Source of the DNA: Bacteroidales bacterium M5
GTDB taxonomy: Bacteria > Bacteroidota > Bacteroidia > Bacteroidales > Muribaculaceae
Direction: 5' to 3'
DNA length: 18,451 bases
Assembly: GCA_001689535.1 (NCBI GenBank)
Contig: LUJP01000073.1
Span: forward strand, 1 to 18,451
The translations under genes were made by a program, and so were the position numbers. Positions within the stretch are counted from its first letter, which is position 1; each line of letters begins with the position of its first letter. Positions 1 through 7,132 of this stretch are shown here, piece after piece. The notes beneath the pieces are model-generated. The model saw nothing but the letters and a program-made list of their open reading frames with translations. It searched no databases and was not told where the DNA came from.

Positions 1-104
1 TAAACACAGGTTTTTTACCATGCGCCATACAGATTCCTACGCTTTTTTCTTTTATAAACCAATCACGCCAACGAGAGGATGACCGCGGCAAGATAATTAT
101 CATA

Positions 105-1052
105 GTGAACCGCTTTTTTCTTGCACTACTAAGCTTCGTTATCAGCAGTGTTTGTTGGGCTGAAAATGCGAAGAAACCGACGCTGATGATTCTGCCAAGC
201 GACAACTGGTGCGTACAGCGTTATTTTACAAAAGTTTTCGACAATCAAGGGACAACCGTGAAAGTGTCCGACTATCAACGAGCTTTTACTGAAGACATCG
301 AGTTACCACAGGTCATTTCAAAAGTGGGTGGTGTTCTTACCGGCATGGGCTACAGCTTGAAAGATGCAGAGATGGAAATCAAATCACTTGGAGTGAAACA
401 GGCAGAGGACAATGCTATGTCAAGCAAAACATCCGGCGCGTCAATCGCCGAGACTCCGCTCGACATTCTTAAGCGGAGAATGAAATCCGACATAGTGATT
501 CAGCTGTGGTGGAACATCACCAAAGACCCAGCCGGCAAGATTGTGTCGTTCACCCTCGAAGCCTTTGACGCATACACCAACAAGCGCATTGCCACAGCTA
601 CGGGCAATTCAAAGCCCACCACTGAAGCAATCCCCGTGGCGCTCGAAAAGGCTGTGAAGGACAATGTCAAAGAATTTGACAAGCAGCTTGACAAGTGGTA
701 TGACGACCAGAAGAAGAATGGTCGTGAAATCACACTTACAGTCCGCTGTTGGGACAGTTGGGAGAACGACCTCGAAACCGAGTATAATGGCGAGGAACTA
801 ACCGACTGCATACAGCAATGGATGCGCGATAACACGGTTAACGGCAGCTTCAACCTCAGCGACGGCACGGAGTCATTCTCCCAGTTTGAGCAGGTGCGCA
901 TACATTTGAAAGATAAGAACGGCAAGGGGATGGATGCTCGCGCATTTGCCACAGCATTGCGCAAGCATCTGCAAAAGCCGCCATATAATATCACATCCAA
1001 AGTAGTAATCCGCGGTCTCGGCGAGGCCATATTAATATTAGGCGAGAAATGA
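105..1052 (+). CDS. DUF6175 family secreted protein
   Basis: Predicted exported protein of 315 aa beginning with a GTG codon; no in-frame ATG precedes it before a stop. Residues 1-19 form a signal peptide (charged MNR, hydrophobic stretch, cleavage after VCWA). The mature part carries the pattern I associate with DUF6175: LMILPSDNWCVQRYF near the N-terminus, KSDIVIQLWW in the middle, REITLTVRCWDSWENDLE, and a C-terminal RGLGEAILILGEK. The biochemical function of the family is unknown. It is the first gene of a + strand operon and its stop overlaps the next start (ATGA), which suggests translational coupling. The 104 bases upstream show no convincing -7/-33 promoter, so the operon may start outside the window. 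Family assignment comes from memory of family members; the periplasmic or envelope location is inferred from the signal peptide. Confidence 0.85.
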   Translation: MNRFFLALLSFVISSVCWAENAKKPTLMILPSDNWCVQRYFTKVFDNQGTTVKVSDYQRAFTEDIELPQVISKVGGVLTGMGYSLKDAEMEIKSLGVKQAEDNAMSSKTSGASIAETPLDILKRRMKSDIVIQLWWNITKDPAGKIVSFTLEAFDAYTNKRIATATGNSKPTTEAIPVALEKAVKDNVKEFDKQLDKWYDDQKKNGREITLTVRCWDSWENDLETEYNGEELTDCIQQWMRDNTVNGSFNLSDGTESFSQFEQVRIHLKDKNGKGMDARAFATALRKHLQKPPYNITSKVVIRGLGEAILILGEK

Positions 1053-2020
1053 AAAAGACAGTAATATTACTGCTGTTTTGCCTTCTGCTGTCGCACCCGG
1101 CTGTAAACGGACAAGACAACGGACTGATTTCATACTTCCCTGTTGTGGTTGGTGCAGATATTCCGGAAAAGGCAAAACAGTCGCTCATTGCTAAAATGGA
1201 GCAGGCGCTGACGCAAAACGGATTTGGATGCGCCAGCCGCACCGACCGCTTCGTTATGCTTGCCAGGTGCAACGTGCTTGAGAAAGATGTCGCGCCTACA
1301 ACGCCGCCACGCATCACTCAGACCATTGAAGTGACCTTTATCCTCGGCGATATAGTCGAGAACAAAACATACGCCTCCTCGACATTTGAACTGAAAGGCA
1401 TAGGCATTAATGAAACCAAGACATGGCAAACGGCATTCAACGCTCTCAAGCCTGGTAATGTGCAGTTTAAAACCATGTTTGACAACGCGAGAGGAAAGAT
1501 AGAGACTTATTATATCGACAACTGCAAACGACTGATTGCCGAAGCGAAGACAATGGCCTCAACGGGTGACTATGACAGAGCCATCGCCTCACTGATGTCC
1601 ATTCCCGACATTTGCTATGACTGCCACGAGCAGGCTCTTGCCGAAGTCACCAAAATATACCAGCAAAAAATCGACGCTGAATGTGCGGCTCTATTGTCCA
1701 AGGCCAAGAGTGTCTGGGCTGCAAAACCCGATTCAGAGGGAGGCTGCGAAGCGTTGGCTTCTCTAAGCTCAATCTCCATAACGTCTTCATCTTACGCCGA
1801 TGCCGATGCTTTGGTGGCGCAGATTGCCGAAAAGCTATCATCTGACAAGGAGCGCGAATGGCAACAGCGACTCAAAGAATACAATGACGAGAAAGAATTC
1901 CGTCAACGCGAGCAATCCAATTCTCACGCCCGTTCAATGGCAACTATAGCCGCTTGTCGCTCTGTAGCCGAAAAATGGGCTGAAAACCAATCCGAAACAA
2001 AAGTATATCTAAACTGGTAA
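1049..2020 (+). CDS. Secreted hypothetical protein with helical/TPR-like middle
   Basis: Exported protein of 323 aa; residues 1-22 are a clear signal peptide (MKK, then a Leu-rich core, ending VNGQ). Residues about 25-130 look like a beta-rich domain (SYFPVVVGAD, then TIEVTFILGDI and ASSTFELKGIG), similar in style to curli-assembly/penicillin-binding-activator-like periplasmic domains. Residues about 150-220 are helical and TPR-like (AKTMASTGDYDRAIASLMSIP), followed by a charged coiled-coil-like segment around 265-300. The gene starts inside the stop codon of the upstream DUF6175 gene, so the two products are probably made in fixed ratio and act together. I do not recognise a named family. 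Confidence 0.8.
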   Translation: MKKTVILLLFCLLLSHPAVNGQDNGLISYFPVVVGADIPEKAKQSLIAKMEQALTQNGFGCASRTDRFVMLARCNVLEKDVAPTTPPRITQTIEVTFILGDIVENKTYASSTFELKGIGINETKTWQTAFNALKPGNVQFKTMFDNARGKIETYYIDNCKRLIAEAKTMASTGDYDRAIASLMSIPDICYDCHEQALAEVTKIYQQKIDAECAALLSKAKSVWAAKPDSEGGCEALASLSSISITSSSYADADALVAQIAEKLSSDKEREWQQRLKEYNDEKEFRQREQSNSHARSMATIAACRSVAEKWAENQSETKVYLNW

Positions 2021-2032
2021 AATCAATAAGTT

Positions 2033-3418
2033 ATGAAACAGATTCTTCGAATATTATTTATGCTCTTGGCAGCAACCAGCGGACTAAATTGTTACGCCGG
2101 TGACAAAGATGAAATTACACTTACTGTAACCTCTGACGGATCGACAAAAGATGAGGCCATCAAAAACGCCCTCCGCACTGCCATTGAGCAGGCATACGGG
2201 GCATTTGTGTCCGCTAACACCACAATCCTCAATGACGAACTTGTAAAGGATGAAATTGTAACCGTAAGTAATGGTTCAATCAAGGAGTACAATATTCTGT
2301 CTGAATATGAGAACCCGAATGGTGCGGGTTATGGGGTAACGGCAAAAGCTACCGTCAGCCTTCCACATCTCGTTACCTATGCCAAGAATCACGGAAGCGA
2401 ATGTGAATTTGCCGGAAACACTTTCGGTATGGAATTGAAGTTGTTCAATCTTCAGAAGGAGAATGAGCTCAAGGCTATAGCAAACTTAATACCGAGAGTG
2501 CGTGAATTGTGTAAGACTACCATGTCTTGGTCTATCTCTATCGAAGAACCTCGTGCCTTAATAAAAGATGAATATGGTTATGTTTTAAACAACAAAAATG
2601 AAAGAATCGGCTTTGAACACCTTGACTACTTTATTAAGAAAGTTCCTGCTGAATATAGTTCGCCATTCAAAAATCTTATAGAAAACCCTCAAAGTTATTG
2701 TGTCATTCCAATTGAACTTAGATGGAGTCGGATCGGTAATGAGAACAAAGTTACCAAATATCTATATGAAGCTCTTGACAATATTGGATTAGATAATATT
2801 AGTTTTAGCAATATGAGGGATAAGGGATTGGATGTTTGTTCTTATTCCAAAAATAATCTTTGGTTCTGTCTTAATGATGATGAAGAAGATGGTTATCATT
2901 CATTCTATTTTCGTAACAATAGTGATTCTATTGTGCATGTTCTAAATAACATAAACCAGGCCATAAGGGAAGAGAAATTGAATTTCCACCTTGTAGATAA
3001 TACAGGTGAATATTCCGATTTTCATGCGTTGGAATTATGCGCTAATAGGAGAAAAGGTGGATTATCTTGGGTATACGAAGATCGGGGAATCTATATATAT
3101 AAGATTCCTAATTCTGATTTTTACTTTGCGGAGACTGACCGCGACCTTTCCCGGCCAGTATTATGTATTAATGGAACTGGTTTATTTAAAAATATATTTT
3201 ATATAAGTGACATGTACGATGATAAATACTGCTTTACAGACACTCGCGAAAGAGATAAAGCCTTATATCGCTTCGATGATCATACTTTAACGCAAGCAGA
3301 AGAAGTTTATCAAAAAATCATCAACTCTCCATCATTTAGGATGTTTGTAATTTTACCACTATCAGAGATAAGTAAATACTCATCTTTAAGGGTTGTGTCT
3401 AACGATAGAATCGACTAA
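2033..3418 (+). CDS. Secreted protein with FlgT-N/LPP20-like N-terminal domain
   Basis: Protein of 461 aa with a signal peptide (about residues 1-22, ending NCYA). Residues about 25-120 follow the pattern of the FlgT N-terminal/LPP20-like fold: repeated Ala in DEAIKNALRTAIEQAYGAFV, then ANTTILNDELVKDEIV, SNGSIKEYNILSE and a final strand VTAKATVSL. Such domains occur in envelope and outer-membrane-associated lipoproteins. From about residue 165 onward the sequence is not recognisable, and the DNA (about 2540-3418) becomes visibly more AT-rich than the first 450 bases of the same gene. It lies 12 nt after the previous gene, so it is in the same operon. The composition break inside one reading frame suggests a replaced or diversified C-terminal module. 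Confidence 0.75.
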   Translation: MKQILRILFMLLAATSGLNCYAGDKDEITLTVTSDGSTKDEAIKNALRTAIEQAYGAFVSANTTILNDELVKDEIVTVSNGSIKEYNILSEYENPNGAGYGVTAKATVSLPHLVTYAKNHGSECEFAGNTFGMELKLFNLQKENELKAIANLIPRVRELCKTTMSWSISIEEPRALIKDEYGYVLNNKNERIGFEHLDYFIKKVPAEYSSPFKNLIENPQSYCVIPIELRWSRIGNENKVTKYLYEALDNIGLDNISFSNMRDKGLDVCSYSKNNLWFCLNDDEEDGYHSFYFRNNSDSIVHVLNNINQAIREEKLNFHLVDNTGEYSDFHALELCANRRKGGLSWVYEDRGIYIYKIPNSDFYFAETDRDLSRPVLCINGTGLFKNIFYISDMYDDKYCFTDTRERDKALYRFDDHTLTQAEEVYQKIINSPSFRMFVILPLSEISKYSSLRVVSNDRID

Positions 3419-3470
3419 TAACGGCAAGAACCTCAGTTAAAGGATCTCGTATTAAGCTTGAATTATTACG

Positions 3471-4637
3471 GTGGATATTAAAGGCATTATCATCTTCAGT
3501 GCGTTAGTAAACGAACTTAATGAGAGTTTGATTACCGACAATCGTTCATTCAATCTCATTCAGGCTGTGGTCAGAGGGAGGTTGCATGAGACTTCCCATA
3601 GCCGCATTCTGGGCGAGTTGTTAATATATGATTCGGAGATTCTGAAGTTTTTTCTGGACGATTTAATTCAACGCGGACTTTCTCACCAAAAAGAGAACTG
3701 GACTGTTCTTATTGAGAAAGACAATATCGATATTTTGATTCAAGGTGAAAGCACAGTCGTAATTATAGAGAACAAAGTCAACAATGCGCCTGAACAATAT
3801 CGACAAATAGATCGGTATGTGGAACAGAGACTCGCTGAAGGCTTCGGCAATATTTATGTATTGTATCTTTCCCGTGAATATCCGTTTATGCCAAGTGAGT
3901 ACTCCTTTAATTCGACAAAGAATAGGTGCAGGTTGATTACCAAAACATACAAGAAGGATATCAGGGAATGGGTTAACGACAAACTATTGACTCGTGACCA
4001 GCCTTTCAGTATCCATAGCGCCTTATTTCACTACAAAAATTATCTTGACACTATGATCAATTCAAATTCTTCGGAAATTTCTGAGGAAATTAGGATGGAA
4101 ATAGAAAAATATCTGAAATATTCAGCCTGTAAGGGAGACGAGATAGTCGCGCTTGAAAAGCTGAGCAGAGAACTCTGGGAAACCTCTGAAATTTGCAAAA
4201 AACTCATGTATGAAAAAATTTGGGCAAATATCCAATCTAAACTAAACGGAGAATTGATTGAAAAAGGATTGCCGCAGTTGATTTCTATGCAGAATATAGG
4301 TTGGGATCTTCCGGATGCAGGTATTGAATTTTCCATAGAAGGAATGGAAAACAAGTTCTATGCTGTGGTCTCTTATTTACGTCAACGTTATATCGGGATA
4401 ATTGACAGAAGTAATACGGGTAAGTTGGACGATAATATTGTCAATACTTTTAAAGATTTGTTTGCCGGTATTTATTCCAATTCTCCTCGGCTCTCCGAAT
4501 GGGATATATACTCCACTTATCGCTATCCTTATTGGTTTAACGTCGATGACAACGATTGTCTGATTTCGCTATATCTCAAGTTGATGGATATCCTTCGTAA
4601 AAGCGATGATGTTACAATAATTTATCCCAAGAAATGA
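3471..4637 (+). CDS. PD-(D/E)XK nuclease superfamily protein (PDDEXK_4-like)
   Basis: Protein of 388 aa with a GTG start (MDIKG) and no signal peptide, so cytoplasmic. The catalytic signature of the PD-(D/E)XK fold is visible: E40 and H43 in RGRLHETSHSRILGELL, D87 in DNIDILI, and E100-x-K102 in VVIIENKVNNAPEQYRQIDRY. The residues after ENK match the family in which a QxxxY segment follows the ExK. The C-terminal half (about 200-388) is helical and unrecognised. Members occur in restriction and defence loci, but many are of unknown role. Its context is odd: it sits between genes for exported proteins, 52 nt after the upstream stop, and its stop overlaps the start of the next gene (ATGA). The DNA is AT-rich like the end of the upstream gene. 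Confidence 0.75.
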   Translation: MDIKGIIIFSALVNELNESLITDNRSFNLIQAVVRGRLHETSHSRILGELLIYDSEILKFFLDDLIQRGLSHQKENWTVLIEKDNIDILIQGESTVVIIENKVNNAPEQYRQIDRYVEQRLAEGFGNIYVLYLSREYPFMPSEYSFNSTKNRCRLITKTYKKDIREWVNDKLLTRDQPFSIHSALFHYKNYLDTMINSNSSEISEEIRMEIEKYLKYSACKGDEIVALEKLSRELWETSEICKKLMYEKIWANIQSKLNGELIEKGLPQLISMQNIGWDLPDAGIEFSIEGMENKFYAVVSYLRQRYIGIIDRSNTGKLDDNIVNTFKDLFAGIYSNSPRLSEWDIYSTYRYPYWFNVDDNDCLISLYLKLMDILRKSDDVTIIYPKK

Positions 4638-5098
4638 GCAGATTTTTTGTCTTGACGTTGATTCTATTAGCCACTGCTTTTCAAGCGTTTGCCCAAAGCT
4701 ACAACCAGGAGAAGACGGCGCTGACCAACTTCCTTGTGCGAATGTATAAGAACGCGCCCTTCGACGGCGTGAAAGCCGTCGAGGACTACGATAACTCATA
4801 TCTTATGTCGGTTGTCAAGCTCGACAAGGAGAAATATAAGACAGAGTCGGCACTCAATCGTGTCGCCTCTGTCAAGGCGATGTCGCAGGCTTCACGCTTC
4901 TTCAACGGCTCAAACATAACCGACGACATGATTATCCGCACCACCGAGAAAGCCGACGGAACTTCCGACACCGAAATCATTGAAAATATCCGTGAACACT
5001 CTGTTGGCTACGTCAAGCAACTCGAACAGTTGACAAATTTCACAGCCAAAGACGGTCAACAAGTTTTTATCTTCATCACACCCTTGAAGATGGAGTAG
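4634..5098 (+). CDS. Small secreted protein, LPP20-like C-terminal pattern
   Basis: Exported protein of 154 aa; residues 1-21 are a signal peptide (MSRFFVLTLILLATAFQAFAQ). The mature part resembles LPP20/FlgT-type small envelope domains: ALNRVASVKAMSQASRFFNGSNI, then a TTE segment, IIENIREHSVGYVKQLEQL and a final strand QVFIFITPLK. Start codon ATG overlaps the stop of the nuclease-like gene by 4 nt (ATGA). Its base composition returns to that of the first two operon genes, so it probably belongs with them, with the AT-rich nuclease gene inserted between. Function unknown. Confidence 0.75.
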   Translation: MSRFFVLTLILLATAFQAFAQSYNQEKTALTNFLVRMYKNAPFDGVKAVEDYDNSYLMSVVKLDKEKYKTESALNRVASVKAMSQASRFFNGSNITDDMIIRTTEKADGTSDTEIIENIREHSVGYVKQLEQLTNFTAKDGQQVFIFITPLKME

Positions 5099-5137
5099 CA
5101 AGTATAGGCAACCCTTAACAGGATTTTAGACTTGAGC

Positions 5138-5487
5138 GTGGTGACCCGGAGAAATTTTCTTTCGGCGGAGCGAAAGCGACAAGTCGATTTGGCTGAGGTC
5201 ACCACATTTGACTCGGTCAAGCCTCGTCGAGCTAAAGGTTTTATCGCTGGAATATGGTTAAAGTCTGTTGAATTTTGTGGTGTAAGGCGGTGGTGAGGGG
5301 TTGAATGACGCTGAACGGATTTGGACGAATTTGAAAGGTATGCTGATTATCAGCGAATTAAACCGTCACAAGAAAAGATATGCGCCCGTCGTGACACGCA
5401 TAACAAGCGATATTTCAGCGCGTTAGGGTGGGCGTGGTGACTTTTGGCTCGTGTCCTCGCCGAGCTGAAGGTTGTGGTGACTCGGAG
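5138..5487. repeat. Degenerate repeat with nested hairpin
   Basis: Two short motifs recur. GTGGTGAC is at 5138, 5434 and 5474, and the first and third extend to GTGGTGACYCGGAG (13 of 14 identical). CCTCGYCGAGCTRAAGGTT is at 5222-5240 and 5455-5473 (17 of 19 identical). The first unit also forms a 9-bp perfect stem GTGGTGACC (5138-5146) with GGTCACCAC (5197-5205), enclosing a second stem CTTTCG/CGAAAG (5159-5176). This could be a structured RNA or a decayed repeat; nothing identifies it. Confidence 0.5.
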
Positions 5488-5501
5488 GGGTGTAGTTGAA
5501 T

Positions 5502-5534
5502 AAAAAAACCGCTAATTCATTGAGAATTAGCGGT
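5502..5534 (-). terminator. Rho-independent terminator (minus strand)
   Basis: Perfect 11-bp stem ACCGCTAATTC (5508-5518) with GAATTAGCGGT (5524-5534) and a 5-nt loop. On the minus strand it is followed by seven T (5508-5502). The nearest upstream minus-strand gene is the macrodomain gene about 400 bases away, so the transcript it ends is either a long 3' tail or a lost gene. Confidence 0.75.
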
Positions 5535-5756
5535 CTTTCGTGGCGCCGCCAGCTCCACTTGTGACCTCGGACTAAAATCAGTCCAAACAAGACAAACATC
5601 ATATTACCAAATAGTTCTGAGGTTTTTTTCGTGTCTAATCCTTTCGATTCAGTACCGAAGGCAAGGAAGCTATGGGAAAGATAGGTGGAATTGTAAAAAA
5701 TCTCTGAGTGTGATTTTATTTTAGGGAGGGGTGGGATGGATAGGGAGATTGGAGGT

Positions 5757-5876
5757 TCGACGGCCGGAGGCCGACGTTCCCAGGGAGGAATGGTCATGGA
5801 GCGTTGATATCTTTATAGACGCAGTAAGGATGGGTGGCGATAAGGATAGCGCCACTCTCCGTCGCAGCCTTATCGG
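5757..5876 (+). repeat. Composite intergenic repeat, copy A
   Basis: Module 1 is TCGACGGCCGGAGGCCGACG (5757-5776). Module 2 starts at 5833 with GGTGGCGATAAGGA, then GCCACTC, then CCTTATCG. Both modules recur, in the same order but on the opposite strand, at 17528-17625. The distance between modules is 74 nt here and 53 nt there. Module 1 contains a GGCC-GGA-GGCC hairpin; the ends of module 2 are inverted (CGATAAGG/CCTTATCG). Probably a dispersed non-coding repeat family of this genome. Confidence 0.65.
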
Positions 5877-5941
5877 ATTCTTTTAGGTTTTGACCGCCGA
5901 TTTTTGCCGATTTTGTATGGGAAGGTGGATGGGGGTGCCGT

Positions 5942-6385
5942 TTATTTGTATTCATCCGGGAGGCCGGCGGGTAACGGCAGCCCGAGGCGTTTGCGGCGGG
6001 CGATGAGGATGTCGAAGAAGTCCTCGGGAAGAACAACGTTGTACATGTCAAGGGCACGGTCGAAGAGCGGGGCTATTTCCTCGGGTTTGAAACCGGCGAT
6101 GCCACAGCCGATACGCGTTACCAGGAAGGTTGTCTCGTCCCACTCATAAGCCAGATCAAGAAAGCGGTCAACGTATGGCTTTATGGTTTCCACGCCACCC
6201 TGCATGGTGGGGATGGCATATGACTGCCCTTGTATTCCTTCACCTTTACCCCACTCGGTGCCAAAGTGCTGCATAGCTGTGAGTGCCGCGCCACCGCCAT
6301 GACGTCCGGCCAGATTGCTTCCGAAGACGAATATCTCGTCGGGAGCCAACTTTGTGATTTTGTCGGGTGTAAATCTCATGCTCAT
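5942..6385 (-). CDS. Macrodomain protein, phage A1S_2505-like
   Basis: Cytoplasmic protein of 147 aa. Residues 19-34 (FVFGSNLAGRHGGGAA) are the glycine-rich N-terminal signature of the A1S_2505-type macrodomain; SYAIPT and VTRIGCGIAGFKPEEIAPLF supply the remaining conserved loops. Macrodomains bind or hydrolyse ADP-ribose derivatives. The exact substrate of this subgroup is not established. Placed next to RNA-ligation genes, a plausible but unproven role is handling ADP-ribose phosphates made during RNA 2'-phosphate removal, or reversing toxin ADP-ribosylation. It is co-oriented with prfH-rtcB but separated by 141 nt containing its own promoter (6449-6480), so it is not simply part of that operon. 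An in-frame ATG two codons in (6379) is an alternative start. Confidence 0.85.
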   Translation of the reverse strand: MSMRFTPDKITKLAPDEIFVFGSNLAGRHGGGAALTAMQHFGTEWGKGEGIQGQSYAIPTMQGGVETIKPYVDRFLDLAYEWDETTFLVTRIGCGIAGFKPEEIAPLFDRALDMYNVVLPEDFFDILIARRKRLGLPLPAGLPDEYK

Positions 6386-6448
6386 AAGTCAATGATTATG
6401 TTTGAATTCTCCATTATTTTAGGGGCCGATTTCAGATATTTGTTATTG

Positions 6449-6480
6449 TAAAGTTAGGCTTTCCATACTGAACCGCCAAA
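6449..6480 (-). promoter_or_regulatory. Bacteroidetes promoter of the macrodomain gene
   Basis: On the minus strand, a -33 TTTG (6480-6477) is followed after 20 nt by TAACTTTA (6456-6449), close to the Bacteroidetes consensus TTTG-N19/20-TAnnTTTG. Predicted transcription start is near 6442, giving a leader of about 57 nt. It lacks the 20-bp operator found at the rtcB promoters. Confidence 0.6.
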
Positions 6481-6505
6481 TTTACTCAGAGAATCAATAA
6501 TGAAA

Positions 6506-6521
6506 CATCTCAAAAGAGATG
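6506..6521 (-). terminator. Weak hairpin after prfH
   Basis: A 6-bp stem CATCTC/GAGATG around AAAA lies 5 nt after the prfH stop on the minus strand and is followed by TTTC. It may end or attenuate the rtcB-prfH transcript; the T-run is short. Confidence 0.35.
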
Positions 6522-6526
6522 ACGGA

Positions 6527-7132
6527 TTAAAGGGGACCGGAAAATATTTTTATGGGGTTGCCTCTCTGGAGAGAATCGTGATTGCTCCATTGGCGTGACT
6601 TCGAGTCAGCAAGGGCGCTGGTGTGAAGCCGCCGAAGCTTAAGAAGCAGCCGCTCGCGGGCAAGAGCCTTGTTTTGCGACTGGGAACGCTCGTCAGTGCA
6701 CTTCACCGAAAGGCCGGTGGGCTTGTGGACAGCGCGGACGGCGGTCTCAACTTTATTTACGTTCTGACCTCCTTTACCTCCCGACCGACACGTCTCATAA
6801 ACGATATCGCAATCACGGATTTCCGGAAGTTCCACCTCTTCGAAAAAATTTACTCCTACAAACCAATTGCTGCGTTTGTGCGCCGGCCGAAAATGATTGC
6901 TTGTAGAGCGCCAGAGCACCGAGCCCTTCCATTGGTTTTCTACGTTATGAGCTATCGCCTCATCTGAGACGAAAGTCATCGACATGAAGCAACCTTCGGC
7001 CTGATTGTGGGGCTCGCTGTCAATAAGCCGCAGCGTGGGAATAGCCCGGACTATTTCCCGAGCGACAAGAGCCACCGCTCTTGCACATTCCACCGGCCCC
7101 CTCCCCGCTGTAATCTGGACGAAATGTTTCAT
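6527..7132 (-). CDS. prfH: Peptide chain release factor H
   Basis: Codon-independent class-I-like release factor of 201 aa. The N-terminus MKHFVQITAGRGPVEC is the typical PrfH start, and the catalytic GGQ sits at residues 121-123 in SGGKGGQNVNKVETAVRAVH. The codon-reading domain of RF1/RF2 is absent, as expected for this family (about 200 aa). Published work on E. coli PrfH shows that it releases the nascent chain from ribosomes whose 16S decoding centre was cut by E3-type ribotoxins, after which its partner RtcB2 reseals the rRNA. The start overlaps the stop of the upstream rtcB (ATGA), so the pair is translationally coupled, matching the known PrfH-RtcB operon. Expression should follow the operator-bearing rtcB promoter. 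Confidence 0.95.
   Translation of the reverse strand: MKHFVQITAGRGPVECARAVALVAREIVRAIPTLRLIDSEPHNQAEGCFMSMTFVSDEAIAHNVENQWKGSVLWRSTSNHFRPAHKRSNWFVGVNFFEEVELPEIRDCDIVYETCRSGGKGGQNVNKVETAVRAVHKPTGLSVKCTDERSQSQNKALARERLLLKLRRLHTSALADSKSRQWSNHDSLQRGNPIKIFSGPL

Larger units (their letters stand above)
5099..5941. other. Gene-poor intergenic region with repeats
   Basis: About 840 bases without a gene I can support. It contains a degenerate repeat with hairpins (5138-5487), a strong minus-strand terminator hairpin (5502-5534), a short hairpin GGACT/AGTCC (about 5568-5583) and copy A of a composite intergenic repeat (5757-5876). A 124-codon open frame on the minus strand crosses the terminator and the repeat and has no recognisable protein features, so I treat it as non-coding. 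Confidence 0.6.

Noticed and set aside
5380..5402. Possible fourth operator (TGCGCCCGTCGTGACACGCA)
   Set aside because: It shares only the outer TGCG/CGCA, lacks the A-rich centre and has no -7 box 8 nt downstream.
5423..5797. Minus-strand open frame of 124 codons
   Set aside because: It runs through a strong terminator hairpin and the composite repeat, and the translation is low in recognisable features.
6623..6967. Plus-strand open frame of 114 codons
   Set aside because: It is antisense to prfH, which is unambiguous by its GGQ region.
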